Assembly: GCA_963704825.1 (NCBI GenBank)
Contig: CAVPHV010000005.1
Coordinates: 335,553-399,552 of the forward strand
Direction of reading: 5' to 3'
Length of the DNA: 64,000 bases
From: CAVPHV01 sp963704825
GTDB lineage: Bacteria > Actinomycetota > Acidimicrobiia > Spongiisociales > UBA5794
Part shown: positions 38,292 through 47,847 of the stretch, in pieces
Numbering within the stretch: the stretch's first letter is position 1
Layout of the letters: every line of letters starts with the position of its first letter
The notes under the pieces: model-generated
Database searches by the model: none
The model's input: only the letters and a program-made list of their open reading frames with translations
What the model was told of the DNA's origin: nothing
Program-made: the position numbers and the translations under genes

Positions 38292-38318
38292 GCACATGTG
38301 CTCATGTCGAGCACATGA
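38292..38318 (-). promoter_or_regulatory. tandem palindromes upstream of vapBC, likely autoregulatory operator
   Basis: GCACATGTGC (38292-38301) is a perfect 10-bp palindrome. It is directly followed by TCATGT-N5-ACATGA (38302-38318). Both share the CATGT core, and a further GCACATGT lies at 38401-38408. They begin 24 bases before the antitoxin start codon, where ribbon-helix-helix antitoxins bind in the family. The gap 38269-38448 holds no gene. Confidence 0.55.
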
Positions 38319-38448
38319 CTACATGATGGAGGATGGGCGCGACACGTCCGGCCGCGGACCTGTTGCGATTCCTGGAACCAGACGATGAACGGAGTTCGTT
38401 GCACATGTAGAGAGGGGGCTGACCCCCGCACCTCACAAGGCGGCACTC

Positions 38449-39911
38449 GTGTTCGGTCGGTGGATGATCGGGTTGGTCGCCGTGGCGCTTGTCGGCGCGG
38501 CGTGTTCCGGTGGAAACGACGCCTCCGAGCCGACGTCGACCCTGCCGGGGACAACCACCGCATCCCCGATCGAGTCGACATCGTTGGCGCCCACCGTGAC
38601 CTCCTCGACTCTTTCGCCCGCCGCAGTCACGCCACACGCACCGACGACGATCCCGCCAGCCTCGAGCACGACACTGCCGCCCCGGCCATCACCGACATCC
38701 GACGCTACGACCTCCACGACGGTGGCGCCGACGACAAACACGACCATCCCGCCGCCGAAAGAGAAGGTGGTCCTCGTGACCGGCCGAGACGGGGTGTACC
38801 TCGTCGACTCCGCCGAAGTTGCGAGACAGCTCATCGAGGGCGAGGTGGCCTTTGCCGTCGACGACGGTCGCGGCGGCTTGCTCTACCAACTCGATCGAGG
38901 ACGAAACTGGGACGACGACTCGGGATGGTCGACGGTTGTCTGGTGGGTTCCGGCCGGATCTGCTGCACCGCGTGAACTGCTCGTCCCGGGACCCGGCTCC
39001 GGCCACCAACTCTCACTCCACGATGCGTATGCAACCGGAGACGGATTCGCCGTTGTCTACACCCGTCACGAGGGGTCCATCCCGGACGTCGACATGGAGC
39101 GACCGGCTGCGCAGCTACGGCGTGGTCACCCATGCGACAACCGACCTCTTCTCCGTCGGCGGGTTCGAATCGGGAATCGGCTTGGGTATCTGTCGACGCC
39201 GGCATCGTGTCGCTCACTGCATTCGGACAGGTGGGAGGGGTCTGCGATTTCGTCGACACGAGCGGCAACCCACGGTCGATTCCCGGCTACGTGCCCGAAC
39301 CCGAGTGCGACTTTGGCTGCCCCAGCGCCTGCGTCGTCTCAGATGACGGAAGGCACATGGCCTTCCATGAGGTGCACGAGTCGCCCCTAGCCGAAGTCGA
39401 CATCACCGTGATCGACACCGCCACCGGAACATCGACCGGCCAACTCGCCGTCCCTGCGCAGCCCGCACAGTGGAGTCCGCAGAGCCTGGACATCAGCGGG
39501 AGCCGGGTACTGCTGAATCGGCGGTGGGAGTCGGCGTATGAACCCGCTTGGGTCTTCGACCTCAACGCCCCGGAAGAACCGAAGCGCGAAGTGCCTGTCG
39601 CGGGCCGGGCCACTTTCGTCGAAGGCCCCATCGACCTTCCAGCCCCAGTGCACCTCAACCGTGGAGAGGCGCCGGGCTCAAGCGATGAGGTCTCGGTGCG
39701 ACCGAGGCTCAGCGCAGGGACCTTCGGCCGGATAGTCGCCGGCTACCCGAACCGGGTCACTCGGCACTCCCTGGTCGCTCGGGCGAATTCGGCCATCCGT
39801 CCTCCAAGACTGTGCCATTGGACGCTGGTCCGCCATTGGCGAATCCGGTGGAGTGACGATGACGAATACCCATCGGGAGGTTGGTCGTGGAAGCACAGTG
39901 GCTGCAGTTGA
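38449..39911 (+). pseudogene. lipoprotein gene broken by two +1 frameshifts
   Basis: The GTG-initiated frame gives a lipoprotein (lipobox VGAAC, Cys19), a long Ser/Thr/Pro linker and a domain starting KVVLVTGRDGVYLVDSAEV. At about 39094 the sensible reading moves by one base (from IPDVD to WSDRLRSYGVVTHATTDL), and at about 39182 it moves again (to WVSVDAGIVSLTAFGQVGGV). Removing one base at each site restores a continuous propeller-like protein that runs to about 39880. The last frame enters the next gene. Either a recent pseudogene or two sequence errors. No named family. Confidence 0.7.
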
Positions 39912-40996
39912 GCGATGAGCTCGGTCCGGAGAAGGTGATCCTGCTGACCGAGCCGTCGACGGGCTTGCGGGGCATCCTCGTCGTCGACAACACCGCGGCG
40001 GGTCCTGCCATCGGCGGCATCCGCATGGCCCTGGACGTGACCGTGGACGAGGTCTTTCGCCTCGCCCGGGCGATGACGTTCAAGAACGCCGCAGCGGGGT
40101 TGCGTCACGGCGGGGGCAAGGCCGGCATCATCGGCGATCCCGACATGCCCGCCGCCGACAAGGAGCGGCTGGTCCGGGCATTTGGTGTCGCCATTGCGGA
40201 CATCATCGACTACATCCCCGGTCCGGATATGGGCATCGATGAGGCGTGCATGGCCTATCTGTTCGACGAGATCGGCCGGGTCGTGGGCCTCCCCAAGGTG
40301 ATGGGTGGCATCCCGCTCGACACGCTCGGTGCGACCGGCTTCGGCTTGGCGATCGCCGCCGAGGTCGCCGAGGAACTCGACTACGTTCGACTCGATGGTG
40401 CCAAAGTCGTGGTCCAGGGGTTTGGCGCCGTCGGGACTCACGCCGCCCGCTTCCTCGCCGAACGAGGCGCCGTCATCGTCGCGGTCTCCGACAGCCGGGG
40501 CGGGGTGGTGAACGACCACGGGCTCGACCTCGACAAGCTGTTGCTGTGGAAGGCAGAGGGACATCCGGTCAGAGAATTCGGCGGGGGCACTGCCGTGTTC
40601 CCTGACGAGCTGGTCGGGCACCCTTGCGACGTCTGGATCCCGGCAGCCCGTCCCGATGTCTTCACGGTCGACAACGCCGGCGAAGTCGACGCCAAGGTGA
40701 TCCTGCCCGGCGCCAACATCGCCGTCACCCCGGCCGCCGACCAGGTCTTCTTCGATCGTGGGGTCCTGTCCATCCCCGACTTCATTGCGAACGCCGGCGG
40801 AGTCATCTGCGGTGCCGTCGAGTATCACGGTGGTACGGCCACCCAGGCCTTCCAGGTGATCGAGGAGAAGATCCGGGCCAACACCCGCGAGGTACTGGTG
40901 AGCGCCCGCGATGGCGGCGTCCTGCCGAGCACCGCCGCCGCCGATCTGGCGAAACGACGCGTCCTCGAGTCGATGAGCTATCGGCGTAGCTTCTGA
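39887..40996 (+). CDS. Glu/Leu/Phe/Val dehydrogenase family amino-acid dehydrogenase
   Basis: A 369-aa enzyme. GPAIGGIRMA and MTFKNAAAGLRHGGGKAGII carry the substrate-binding Gly-rich strand and catalytic Lys of leucine/phenylalanine/valine dehydrogenases. VVVQGFGAVGTHAARFLAE is the NAD-binding GxGxxG. The reaction is reversible oxidative deamination of an aliphatic or aromatic amino acid to the 2-oxo acid. GTG at 39887 is chosen because GGGAGG is six bases upstream; an in-frame TTG at 39881 lies too close to it. Length is normal for the Leu-dehydrogenase branch. Confidence 0.93.
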   Translation: MEAQWLQLSDELGPEKVILLTEPSTGLRGILVVDNTAAGPAIGGIRMALDVTVDEVFRLARAMTFKNAAAGLRHGGGKAGIIGDPDMPAADKERLVRAFGVAIADIIDYIPGPDMGIDEACMAYLFDEIGRVVGLPKVMGGIPLDTLGATGFGLAIAAEVAEELDYVRLDGAKVVVQGFGAVGTHAARFLAERGAVIVAVSDSRGGVVNDHGLDLDKLLLWKAEGHPVREFGGGTAVFPDELVGHPCDVWIPAARPDVFTVDNAGEVDAKVILPGANIAVTPAADQVFFDRGVLSIPDFIANAGGVICGAVEYHGGTATQAFQVIEEKIRANTREVLVSARDGGVLPSTAAADLAKRRVLESMSYRRSF

Positions 40997-41089
40997 AGCA
41001 GCCCACAGCGGAGCGAACGGACCGAGGAGACGGGTTCCGTGTGACCTTCTGCCCTGCCGCGCCGCCGGCCAATCCGTGACGATAACCCC

Positions 41090-41242
41090 ATGCGCCGATA
41101 CAGCATGAACGCGGTGCTCTGGAGTAGCACGATCGGACTCGGAACGGGTCTCGCCATTGGCCTCGCGACTGGAAATCCGTTCGCCGGGATTGCGGTGGCC
41201 GTCGGCACCGTCCTCTTGTTCGTTCGCATACTCAACCACTGA
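41090..41242 (+). CDS. small membrane protein (50 aa)
   Basis: MRRYSMNAVLW is followed by two hydrophobic segments (STIGLGTGLAIGLATG and FAGIAVAVGTVLLFVRIL), with a Gly-rich turn at NPFAGI between them, as in small two-helix membrane peptides common in actinobacteria. Function unknown. No strong RBS is seen (GATAACCCC precedes the ATG), so translation is less certain than the frame. It stands alone between the dehydrogenase and the sigma-factor gene; the remainder of the gap has no other gene. Confidence 0.6.
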   Translation: MRRYSMNAVLWSSTIGLGTGLAIGLATGNPFAGIAVAVGTVLLFVRILNH

Positions 41243-41353
41243 GCCCGCGTCGACGAACAACCCAGCCGTGCCGTTGAGCCCTATCGGCGCAGAATCGCCC
41301 TGACATACGCTGGTTGCCGGACACAAACCCTCTGAAGCGTCCAGAGGAAGGTG

Positions 41354-41917
41354 ATGGAGACGGAGCTCGCCGAACAGCGATTTCGGGAGATCTACGCGGC
41401 AAACCAACGCCCCATCCTGGGGTACTTCCTGCGCCGCACCGACGCCACCACGGCCCGCGACGGTGCCGCCGAGACGTTCCTGGTGGCCTGGCGCCGGATC
41501 GACGAGGTCCCCGACGATGACCGCTGCCTGTTGTGGCTGTATGGCGTGGCCCGCAAGGTGCTCGCCAACCAGCGGCGCAGCCGAAAGCGGTTCGCCGCCC
41601 TCGGCAAGAAGCTGAACCAGGTCGGCCCGGCCGAGGACTCGTCGCCGGAGGTGGTCGTGTTGCGCCGCGCCCAGGACGAAGAGATGCTCGCTGCCGTTGA
41701 TCGGCTCCGCCCCGAGGATCAGGAGATCCTTCGCCTTGCGGTGTGGGAGGAACTCCCCCACGCCCAAATTGGCGAAATCGTCGGCACCTCGCCGCATGCC
41801 ATCACCCAACGGCTCCATCGCATCGGCAAGCAACTCGCTCGCGATCTCAAGCGGCCCACACAGACCACCGGGCGCCGCACCGCGCCACGATCATCGGAAG
41901 GAGGTGGCCGATCATGA
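41354..41917 (+). CDS. ECF-type RNA polymerase sigma factor
   Basis: A 187-aa protein with region 2 (FREIYAANQRPILGYFLRR, then GAAETFLVAWRRIDEVP) and region 4 (DRLRPEDQEILRLAVWEELP, then HAQIGEIVGTSPHAITQRLH). No extra C-terminal domain is present. GAGGAAGG lies upstream; ATG 41354 and the GTG at 41351 are both possible. Its stop overlaps the start of the next gene (ATGA), a common arrangement of sigma factor and anti-sigma factor. Confidence 0.93.
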   Translation: METELAEQRFREIYAANQRPILGYFLRRTDATTARDGAAETFLVAWRRIDEVPDDDRCLLWLYGVARKVLANQRRSRKRFAALGKKLNQVGPAEDSSPEVVVLRRAQDEEMLAAVDRLRPEDQEILRLAVWEELPHAQIGEIVGTSPHAITQRLHRIGKQLARDLKRPTQTTGRRTAPRSSEGGGRS

Positions 41918-44256
41918 ACACCCACGACGACATCCTCGAGCGCATGAGCAGCGCCAACCCATTGGCCGACCCCGAAATGATCACCGATGGTCAGCTCGCC
42001 GAACTCACCCTCCAGATCGAAGAACAACGCCGCACATCCTCGGAGCTGCACGACGGCCGGTCCAGCGCGCAGCCAGGGCCAGGGGCCGGCGTTTCGTTGC
42101 CCAGGTGGCTGCGACCGGCGCTTGCGTTCACGGCTGCCTGCCTCCTCGTGCTCGGCACGATCGGCGCGGTGACTCTGTTCCAAGGTGACGAGCCTCTGGT
42201 GATCGACGAGACGCCGGCCACCACCGCACCATCCACGACGACCCCGACGCCAAGCAGGACACGGCCTCCAGTTGATGCGATTCCCATCTCCAACCCGCTC
42301 AACCAGGTGTTCGACATTGCGGTGGCTCCCGACGGGACCCTGTGGACGGCAACCTCGGGTGGGATCGTGCACTGGGATGTCGCAACGCAAACTCCTACCG
42401 TCTACACCGCCGAGCTCGGCCTCCCCATCGGCAACGTTCTTCGGCTCGTGGTCGACGCAGCGGGCACGGTATGGACCGGTGCGGACGGCTGGATCGCGAG
42501 CTACGACGGCTCGTGGACCATCTTCTCGGCGCCTCGCGACTCCGGGGGTCCGCTGGCGATTGGACCGGATGGCTCGGTCTGGGTCGCCTTCGGCGAGTAT
42601 CAGCTCGGCCGGTTCGACGGCGCCGAATGGGAGTATTACCAGGCGCCGCTGTCGTGGACCGACAGTGTTGGCGGTCCGTGGACCTCGTCGCTTGCCATCG
42701 ATCCCAATGGGACGGTGTGGGTGGGGAACAACTTCCCAGACTCGAATGCCTCCGTGGCCACGGTGTACGCCTTCGACGGTGCATCGTGGACGCCGTACTC
42801 AGCGGGTGACGGCATACCGGACCGGGTCGGATCGTCCGTGGCAGTGGCGCCCGACGGGACCGTCTGGGTGGGATCATTCAGCTTCGCCGATGGACCCGGA
42901 GGCGGAGTAGCCCGCTTCGACGAAACGACATGGACCACCTACACCACCGCCGACGGACTGGCTTCGGACAACGTCGAGGTGGTAACCGGGCCCGATGGTT
43001 CGGTCTGGAGCGTCGGAATCGTCGGCGTTTCGCGCTTCGACGGCACCAGTTGGATCCCCTACCCGACGGTGAGCGGCGATCGGCCGGGGCCAGCCGTCGA
43101 CGCCGCCGGCACGCTGTGGATGGCGGCCCGCGGACCCGAGGGCGGGATCATCGGGTTCGACGGAACCACCACTACCCGGCTGGTCGCGCCCACTCGCGAT
43201 CCGATCTCGATCACCACGACGCCTCCGGTCCCCGCCGACGGTTGGAGCCCGATCCTGGCCGAGACGCGGGCTGGCCCGGCGCCGCCGGCGGCCACCTGCC
43301 CATCCGGCACCGACCCGAGCACCCCAGGGCCTGCCAGCCAGTCTCGGCCTGCAGCAGAATGGGCCGGCGTGCAGGCCGGCGCGTTCAACACCCACACCGG
43401 CCGGATCCTCTACGTCGACACCCTCGGCAAGACCTGGACGTTCGATGTGTGCACGAACACCTGGGAGCAGGTGAGACCGGACGGAGCGATGCTCGGCAGC
43501 CTCAGCGGCGGCATGGTCTACGACATCGACTCGGATGTGACCGTCGCCTTCGCCTGGGGAGCCGTCTCCGCCTATGACGCCACGACCAACACATGGGTGT
43601 CGCGCCGCGCCTTCCCCGGCACGTCCCCGTTCGGGGCGGTCTACGACCCACTTTCCGGCCTCATCGTCACTACGAGTTTCGAAGGCGAAGAGGGTTCTAC
43701 GACAAACCCGACCCGGCTCGAAGCGTGGGCGTTCGACGTCGATGCGGACACCTGGACGTATCTGGGTCGACTCCGAGTCGAGGGAGATGAGCCCTTCTGG
43801 GAGGACCTCCTCGGCTACTCACCGGAACTCGACCGGCTCATCTTCGGCTCTCTGGGCGACGTCACCGCATTGGTTGATCCCCGCAGCGGGGAGCGAACCG
43901 AGTTGGCGACGCCAACACCGGGGGTCGGCTTCGGGTGGCCGATGGCCCAGTTCGGCCCAGCAGGTAACACGGTGTTCGTTGCCAGAGGGGTGACGCGCAC
44001 GGACATGATTGTCGATCAATTCGAAGACCAGATCTGCGGGTTCGACCCGGAGACCTCGGCGTGGTCACGATGTTTCGGCATGCCGGGCGGCCCCAAGTAC
44101 GCCGCCTACGGCGCCATGGTCGGCGACCCGATCAACAACCGGCTGGTACTGATCCACGGCATCTACGGCAACTTCTGGGTCGACTCCGATGACGCCGTGT
44201 GGACGATCGACCTCGACACCGGCAAGACCACAGAGCTACTCGGGCAGAGCGGCTGA
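41914..44256 (+). CDS. membrane-anchored beta-propeller protein, probable anti-sigma/sensor
   Basis: A 780-aa protein. A cytoplasmic N-terminus of about 60 residues precedes one membrane helix (about 67-89), a Thr/Pro linker, then propeller repeats of the DG(T/S)VWxxxxGGxxRFDxxxW type resembling two-component-regulator propellers. From about residue 460 come kelch-like units (GRILYVDTLGKTWTFDVCTN, then VFDVDADTWTYLG-type strands). Topology and coupling to the sigma gene suggest the N-terminus holds the sigma factor while the external propeller senses. This is inference; no ZAS zinc motif is visible. Confidence 0.8.
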   Translation: MNTHDDILERMSSANPLADPEMITDGQLAELTLQIEEQRRTSSELHDGRSSAQPGPGAGVSLPRWLRPALAFTAACLLVLGTIGAVTLFQGDEPLVIDETPATTAPSTTTPTPSRTRPPVDAIPISNPLNQVFDIAVAPDGTLWTATSGGIVHWDVATQTPTVYTAELGLPIGNVLRLVVDAAGTVWTGADGWIASYDGSWTIFSAPRDSGGPLAIGPDGSVWVAFGEYQLGRFDGAEWEYYQAPLSWTDSVGGPWTSSLAIDPNGTVWVGNNFPDSNASVATVYAFDGASWTPYSAGDGIPDRVGSSVAVAPDGTVWVGSFSFADGPGGGVARFDETTWTTYTTADGLASDNVEVVTGPDGSVWSVGIVGVSRFDGTSWIPYPTVSGDRPGPAVDAAGTLWMAARGPEGGIIGFDGTTTTRLVAPTRDPISITTTPPVPADGWSPILAETRAGPAPPAATCPSGTDPSTPGPASQSRPAAEWAGVQAGAFNTHTGRILYVDTLGKTWTFDVCTNTWEQVRPDGAMLGSLSGGMVYDIDSDVTVAFAWGAVSAYDATTNTWVSRRAFPGTSPFGAVYDPLSGLIVTTSFEGEEGSTTNPTRLEAWAFDVDADTWTYLGRLRVEGDEPFWEDLLGYSPELDRLIFGSLGDVTALVDPRSGERTELATPTPGVGFGWPMAQFGPAGNTVFVARGVTRTDMIVDQFEDQICGFDPETSAWSRCFGMPGGPKYAAYGAMVGDPINNRLVLIHGIYGNFWVDSDDAVWTIDLDTGKTTELLGQSG

Positions 44257-44324
44257 GATCACCGCGCCAACTGGCGGCCGACGCCGGAATAGTCGCTGCC
44301 GACGGCCGGGGGGCGTGCCCGGGC

Positions 44325-45119
44325 TCACAACTCCAGACGGCGGTACACGAGCATCGACCCGAGGAGGAACATCACCGACGCCACTGCGGTCCAGACCACG
44401 GCGCTCATGGCGGTGAACGGCTCGCCGTAGACGAGTTGGGTCAGCGACGACCACCCGTTGAGGTCGGTGGCGATGAGCCCGGTTGGCGTGAATCGATCCC
44501 AGTCGTCCCACAGGTTGCGCTGCGGCTCACGGAGAAAGAGGTAGGCGATGAACACGATCAGCGCCACCGCCCCGCGACGGCGGATGAGGACCGCAAGCAG
44601 CGCGGTGAGCATGACGAAGAACCCCACCACGAGGCACAGGACCAGCAGCGCCCCGACGAAGCTGTCGAGCGGCGGCGCCTCGGGCCGGACGAACCGGTAG
44701 GGGGTCACCTTCGGCAGCCACCAGTAGGCGACGAGACCGGGGATGATCACAGCCGCTACCGACAACCCGATCCAGAGCCCGAGCAGCTTGCCGGCGAAGT
44801 AGCCGCTGCGGGGCACGGGCTTGGAGATGGTCCAGGCCGCCACCCCGCTGCGGTACTCGCCGAGCACGGTGGATTCGGCGGCGATGATGGCAGCCAGCGG
44901 CGGGAAGACGGCCAGCATGTTGATCAGCGTCTCATACCCGAGACCGCCGAACGGCATGTTCTTGGTGACCACCGTGTAGTAGAGGATGCCGTTGATCACG
45001 GCCACCCACAGCACCATCCTGATCAGACCACGCCAGGTCAGCCACCCGCTCAGCGTTCCCCGCAGCACGCCCCAGGTCCCGGTGGCGGCAATACGGGTGG
45101 CGGATGCGTCAGTCGCCAT
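44325..45119 (-). CDS. ABC-2-type permease (exporter 2)
   Basis: A 264-aa membrane protein with six probable helices. Between helices 2 and 3 lies VLGEYRSGVAAWTISKPVPR, the amphipathic segment typical of ABC-2 permeases (family consensus around E...GT...PVSR). WRGLIRMVLWVAVINGILYY is helix 1. The ATG at 45119 overlaps the end of its ATPase gene by 11 bases. A longer frame extending to 45416 is antisense-like and was rejected. Last gene of a five-gene unit. Confidence 0.9.
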   Translation of the reverse strand: MATDASATRIAATGTWGVLRGTLSGWLTWRGLIRMVLWVAVINGILYYTVVTKNMPFGGLGYETLINMLAVFPPLAAIIAAESTVLGEYRSGVAAWTISKPVPRSGYFAGKLLGLWIGLSVAAVIIPGLVAYWWLPKVTPYRFVRPEAPPLDSFVGALLVLCLVVGFFVMLTALLAVLIRRRGAVALIVFIAYLFLREPQRNLWDDWDRFTPTGLIATDLNGWSSLTQLVYGEPFTAMSAVVWTAVASVMFLLGSMLVYRRLEL

Positions 45120-46062
45120 TGCCGGCTCCCACGATCTCGAGGTACGCGTCTTCGAGGCGGCGGTCGCTGGGGTGGAACTCGACGACGTCGCAGCGCTCAT
45201 CGGCGAGCAACGCCGCGACGAGTCGATCGGGTGCACCGGCCCCGTCGCCGACCCGGACCTGCCACTCGTCGGTCTCGCCGGTCCGCCGGGCGTCGATCGC
45301 CTGCACCCAGGGCTCGGACCGCAACCGCTCGAGGGTGGCTGCGGTCTCGCCGCGCACCCGGACGGTGAAGTCGTCGTCCGATGCCTGCAGGATTGTGTCC
45401 AGCGGGCCTGCGGCAACGGCGCGCCCGCCGGTGATCATCACGACGGTGTCGCTGACCCGCTCGACGTCGTCGAGGATATGGGTTGAGTAGAACACCGTGG
45501 CGCTGCCCTTGAGCCCGGCGATGAGGTCGAGCATCGCCCGACGCCCCATCGGGTCGAGCCCGGCGGAGGGTTCGTCGAGGATGACGAGGGCGGGGTCACC
45601 GACCAGGGCTTGGGCCACGCCCACCCGCTGGCGCTCACCACCGGACAGCCCGCGTATTCGGCGCCGAGCCTTATCCGTCATCCCGACCTGTTCCAACAAC
45701 TCATCGACCCGCCTGCGCAGCGCCTTGCCCTTGGGGTGGCCCGGGTAGAGGCGGGCGGCGTACTTGACGATGCCGCGCACCGTCTGGTCGGAAGGAAAGA
45801 CCGGGTCCTGGGGCAGGTACCCCACCCGGCTACGGGCAACGAGGCCCGAGGTGCGGACGTCGTGGCCGAGCACGGCGGCCCAGCCGCCGGTGGGTCGGAT
45901 GAGGCCCATCAGGATCCTCATCGTCGTGGTCTTGCCGGCACCGTTCGGTCCGAGGAAGCCGCAGATCGACCCGGCCGGCACCTCGAGGTCGAGCCCGCCG
46001 AGCGCTTCGACCTTGCGATAGCGCTTGGTCAACTGACGGGTTTCAATGGCAGGAGGCGTCAC
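45109..46062 (-). CDS. ABC transporter ATP-binding protein (exporter 2)
   Basis: A 317-aa ATPase with Walker A GPNGAGKT, signature LSGGERQRVGVAQAL, Walker B LVILDEPSAGLD and an H-loop His in FYSTHILDD. The C-terminal 90 residues are an accessory domain of the drug or polysaccharide ATPase type. The GTG at 46062 overlaps the stop of the upstream permease (GTGA); GGAGGGAG precedes it. About half its residues match the other ATPase of this operon, so the modules arose by duplication. Confidence 0.93.
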   Translation of the reverse strand: MTPPAIETRQLTKRYRKVEALGGLDLEVPAGSICGFLGPNGAGKTTTMRILMGLIRPTGGWAAVLGHDVRTSGLVARSRVGYLPQDPVFPSDQTVRGIVKYAARLYPGHPKGKALRRRVDELLEQVGMTDKARRRIRGLSGGERQRVGVAQALVGDPALVILDEPSAGLDPMGRRAMLDLIAGLKGSATVFYSTHILDDVERVSDTVVMITGGRAVAAGPLDTILQASDDDFTVRVRGETAATLERLRSEPWVQAIDARRTGETDEWQVRVGDGAGAPDRLVAALLADERCDVVEFHPSDRRLEDAYLEIVGAGNGD

Positions 46063-46898
46063 GACAACTCCCTCCGGCTGAAGCGCCCCACCGCCAGCAG
46101 GAGCACGACGAGAATCCATAGCGTCGTAGCGAGCAGCGGCGCGCTGAGGTCGAAGGGTTTGTCCTGGAGAGCATCGGCGACGCCGCCGATGAGTCCGGCG
46201 GGCGAAGCCTCCGCCCCCGAGCCGGCCGCGGCGACGCCACCGAACACACCGGCGATGATCAGGCCGAGGCCGAATACGAGGGACCGCGATGACAGCAACG
46301 TACCGAGCAGCATCATCAGCGCGGCGATAAACGAGAGCAGCATCGCCACGGCGACCAGGATCACCACCCAATCACCAAGTTCGGGCAGGGTGGTGAAGGA
46401 GCCCCACATCCCGATCGGGGCCGAAAGGGTCTCGGTGAGTTCGCCATAGGAGAACTTGGTCACACCCTGCTGTGAAGCGGAGTCCAGCAGCGGATATGTG
46501 CCAACACCGACGGTGAACACGATTGTGGTGATGCCGGCCGCGGCGGCAGAAAACTTGGCGAGGATGATGGACGGCCGGGCGATCGGCAGGGCGGCCATCC
46601 AGGCGGCGGTGCCGTTGTCGATCTCACCGAGCACGGAACCTTCGGTGAGCGACACGACGGCCAGCAGCATGACTGTGAGCCAGAGACCGAAGAATAGATA
46701 GAGCAGTGGGCCGAGCCGGTTGGTGGCGGTCGCGGCCCACGGCAGGTAGATGAGGGCGAACACCCCGAAGCCCGCTGCGCTGAGGATCAGCCAACGCCAC
46801 GGGAACCAGACCCGCAACTCGCGCCGGAGCACCCCGCCGAAGCCGCGTAGCGGGTAGACGGCCTCGTTACGGCGCAGGGCACCGGTGTCAGTCGTCAC
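46059..46898 (-). CDS. ABC-2-type permease (exporter 1)
   Basis: A 279-aa membrane protein. WFPWRWLILSAAGFGVFALIY is the first helix, then SLTEGSVLGEIDNGTAAWMA and the amphipathic LPIARPSIILAK segment typical of ABC-2 permeases. Six helices are likely, with a large outside loop at KFSYGELTETLSAPIGMWGS. The GTG at 46898 has GGAGG six bases upstream and overlaps the ATPase stop. The start choice replaces a long upstream shadow frame. Confidence 0.88.
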   Translation of the reverse strand: MTTDTGALRRNEAVYPLRGFGGVLRRELRVWFPWRWLILSAAGFGVFALIYLPWAATATNRLGPLLYLFFGLWLTVMLLAVVSLTEGSVLGEIDNGTAAWMAALPIARPSIILAKFSAAAAGITTIVFTVGVGTYPLLDSASQQGVTKFSYGELTETLSAPIGMWGSFTTLPELGDWVVILVAVAMLLSFIAALMMLLGTLLSSRSLVFGLGLIIAGVFGGVAAAGSGAEASPAGLIGGVADALQDKPFDLSAPLLATTLWILVVLLLAVGRFSRRELS

Positions 46899-47847
46899 CT
46901 TCGGCCTCCTCCCCGAATGCGGCGGCGCCGACCAGGTCGAGGTAGATCGACTCGAGGTCGACTCGACGGGGACGCATCTCGGTGACCCGGGTTGCGCCAA
47001 CGCTGCGCACGAGCCGCAGCAGGTAGTGCTCGGCGGCGCGGCGATCGGTGGCTTCGATCTCCCAGATACCAGGGTCGATGCCGACCGCGGCGGTGACCCA
47101 GGGTTCGCGGGCAAGCCGGTCGATGGCAGCAGCCCCGTCGCCATCGAGTCCGACCCGATACACCGCGATGCCCCCGGCGAGGTAGGCCTCCATCGGGCCC
47201 TGTTCGACGACGGCGCCGTCGTTGACGATGACGACGTGGTCGGCGATCCGCTCGACGTCATCGAGGATGTGGCTGGAGTAGAAGATCGTCATCCGGTCTT
47301 TGAGGAGGTCGAGCAGATCGAGCACGTCGCGGCGGCCCTCGGGGTCGAGCCCGACCGACGGTTCGTCGAGGATGAGCAGGTCGGGATTGCCGATGACGGC
47401 CTGGCCGATGCCGAGCCGCTGCCGCTCTCCCCCGGACAGCCCCTTCACCTTGCGCCCGTCCCGCGCGGTGAGTCCGACCAGGTCGAGGGTTTCGTCTACG
47501 GAAGCCTCGATGGCGGCTCGGGGCCCGGTGAGGTAGCGGCGAGCAGCAAAGCGGAGGATGCCCCGCACCGTGGCGCGGGGGAAGAACGCCGGGTCCTGGG
47601 GCAGGTACCCGATGCGGGAGCGGCGGGCGAGTCCGGTGCCGTCGAGCTCCTCGCCGAAGACTGAGACCCAGCCGCCCGAGGAGCGGATCAACCCCATCAG
47701 GATCTTCATGGTGGTCGTCTTGCCGGCACCATTGGGGCCGAGGAACCCACAGATCGAGCCTTCGGGCACTTCGAGGTCGAGTCCACGCAGCGCCTCAACC
47801 CGGCGGTAGCGCTTGGTCAGCTGGCGGGTTTGGATGACCGTGGTCAC
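46888..47847 (-). CDS. ABC transporter ATP-binding protein (exporter 1)
   Basis: A 319-aa ATPase: Walker A GPNGAGKT, signature LSGGERQRLGIGQAV, Walker B LLILDEPSVGLD and H-loop in FYSSHILDD. It has the same accessory C-terminal domain as the paralogue downstream. The GTG at 47847 overlaps the lipoprotein stop (GTGA) and is preceded by GGGGGAG. It forms a pair with the permease encoded immediately after it. Confidence 0.92.
   Translation of the reverse strand: MTTVIQTRQLTKRYRRVEALRGLDLEVPEGSICGFLGPNGAGKTTTMKILMGLIRSSGGWVSVFGEELDGTGLARRSRIGYLPQDPAFFPRATVRGILRFAARRYLTGPRAAIEASVDETLDLVGLTARDGRKVKGLSGGERQRLGIGQAVIGNPDLLILDEPSVGLDPEGRRDVLDLLDLLKDRMTIFYSSHILDDVERIADHVVIVNDGAVVEQGPMEAYLAGGIAVYRVGLDGDGAAAIDRLAREPWVTAAVGIDPGIWEIEATDRRAAEHYLLRLVRSVGATRVTEMRPRRVDLESIYLDLVGAAAFGEEAEGDD

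Noticed and set aside
41743..41913. N-terminal extension of the propeller protein
   Set aside because: It lies within the sigma gene in another frame; the ATGA overlap at 41914 gives the normal start.
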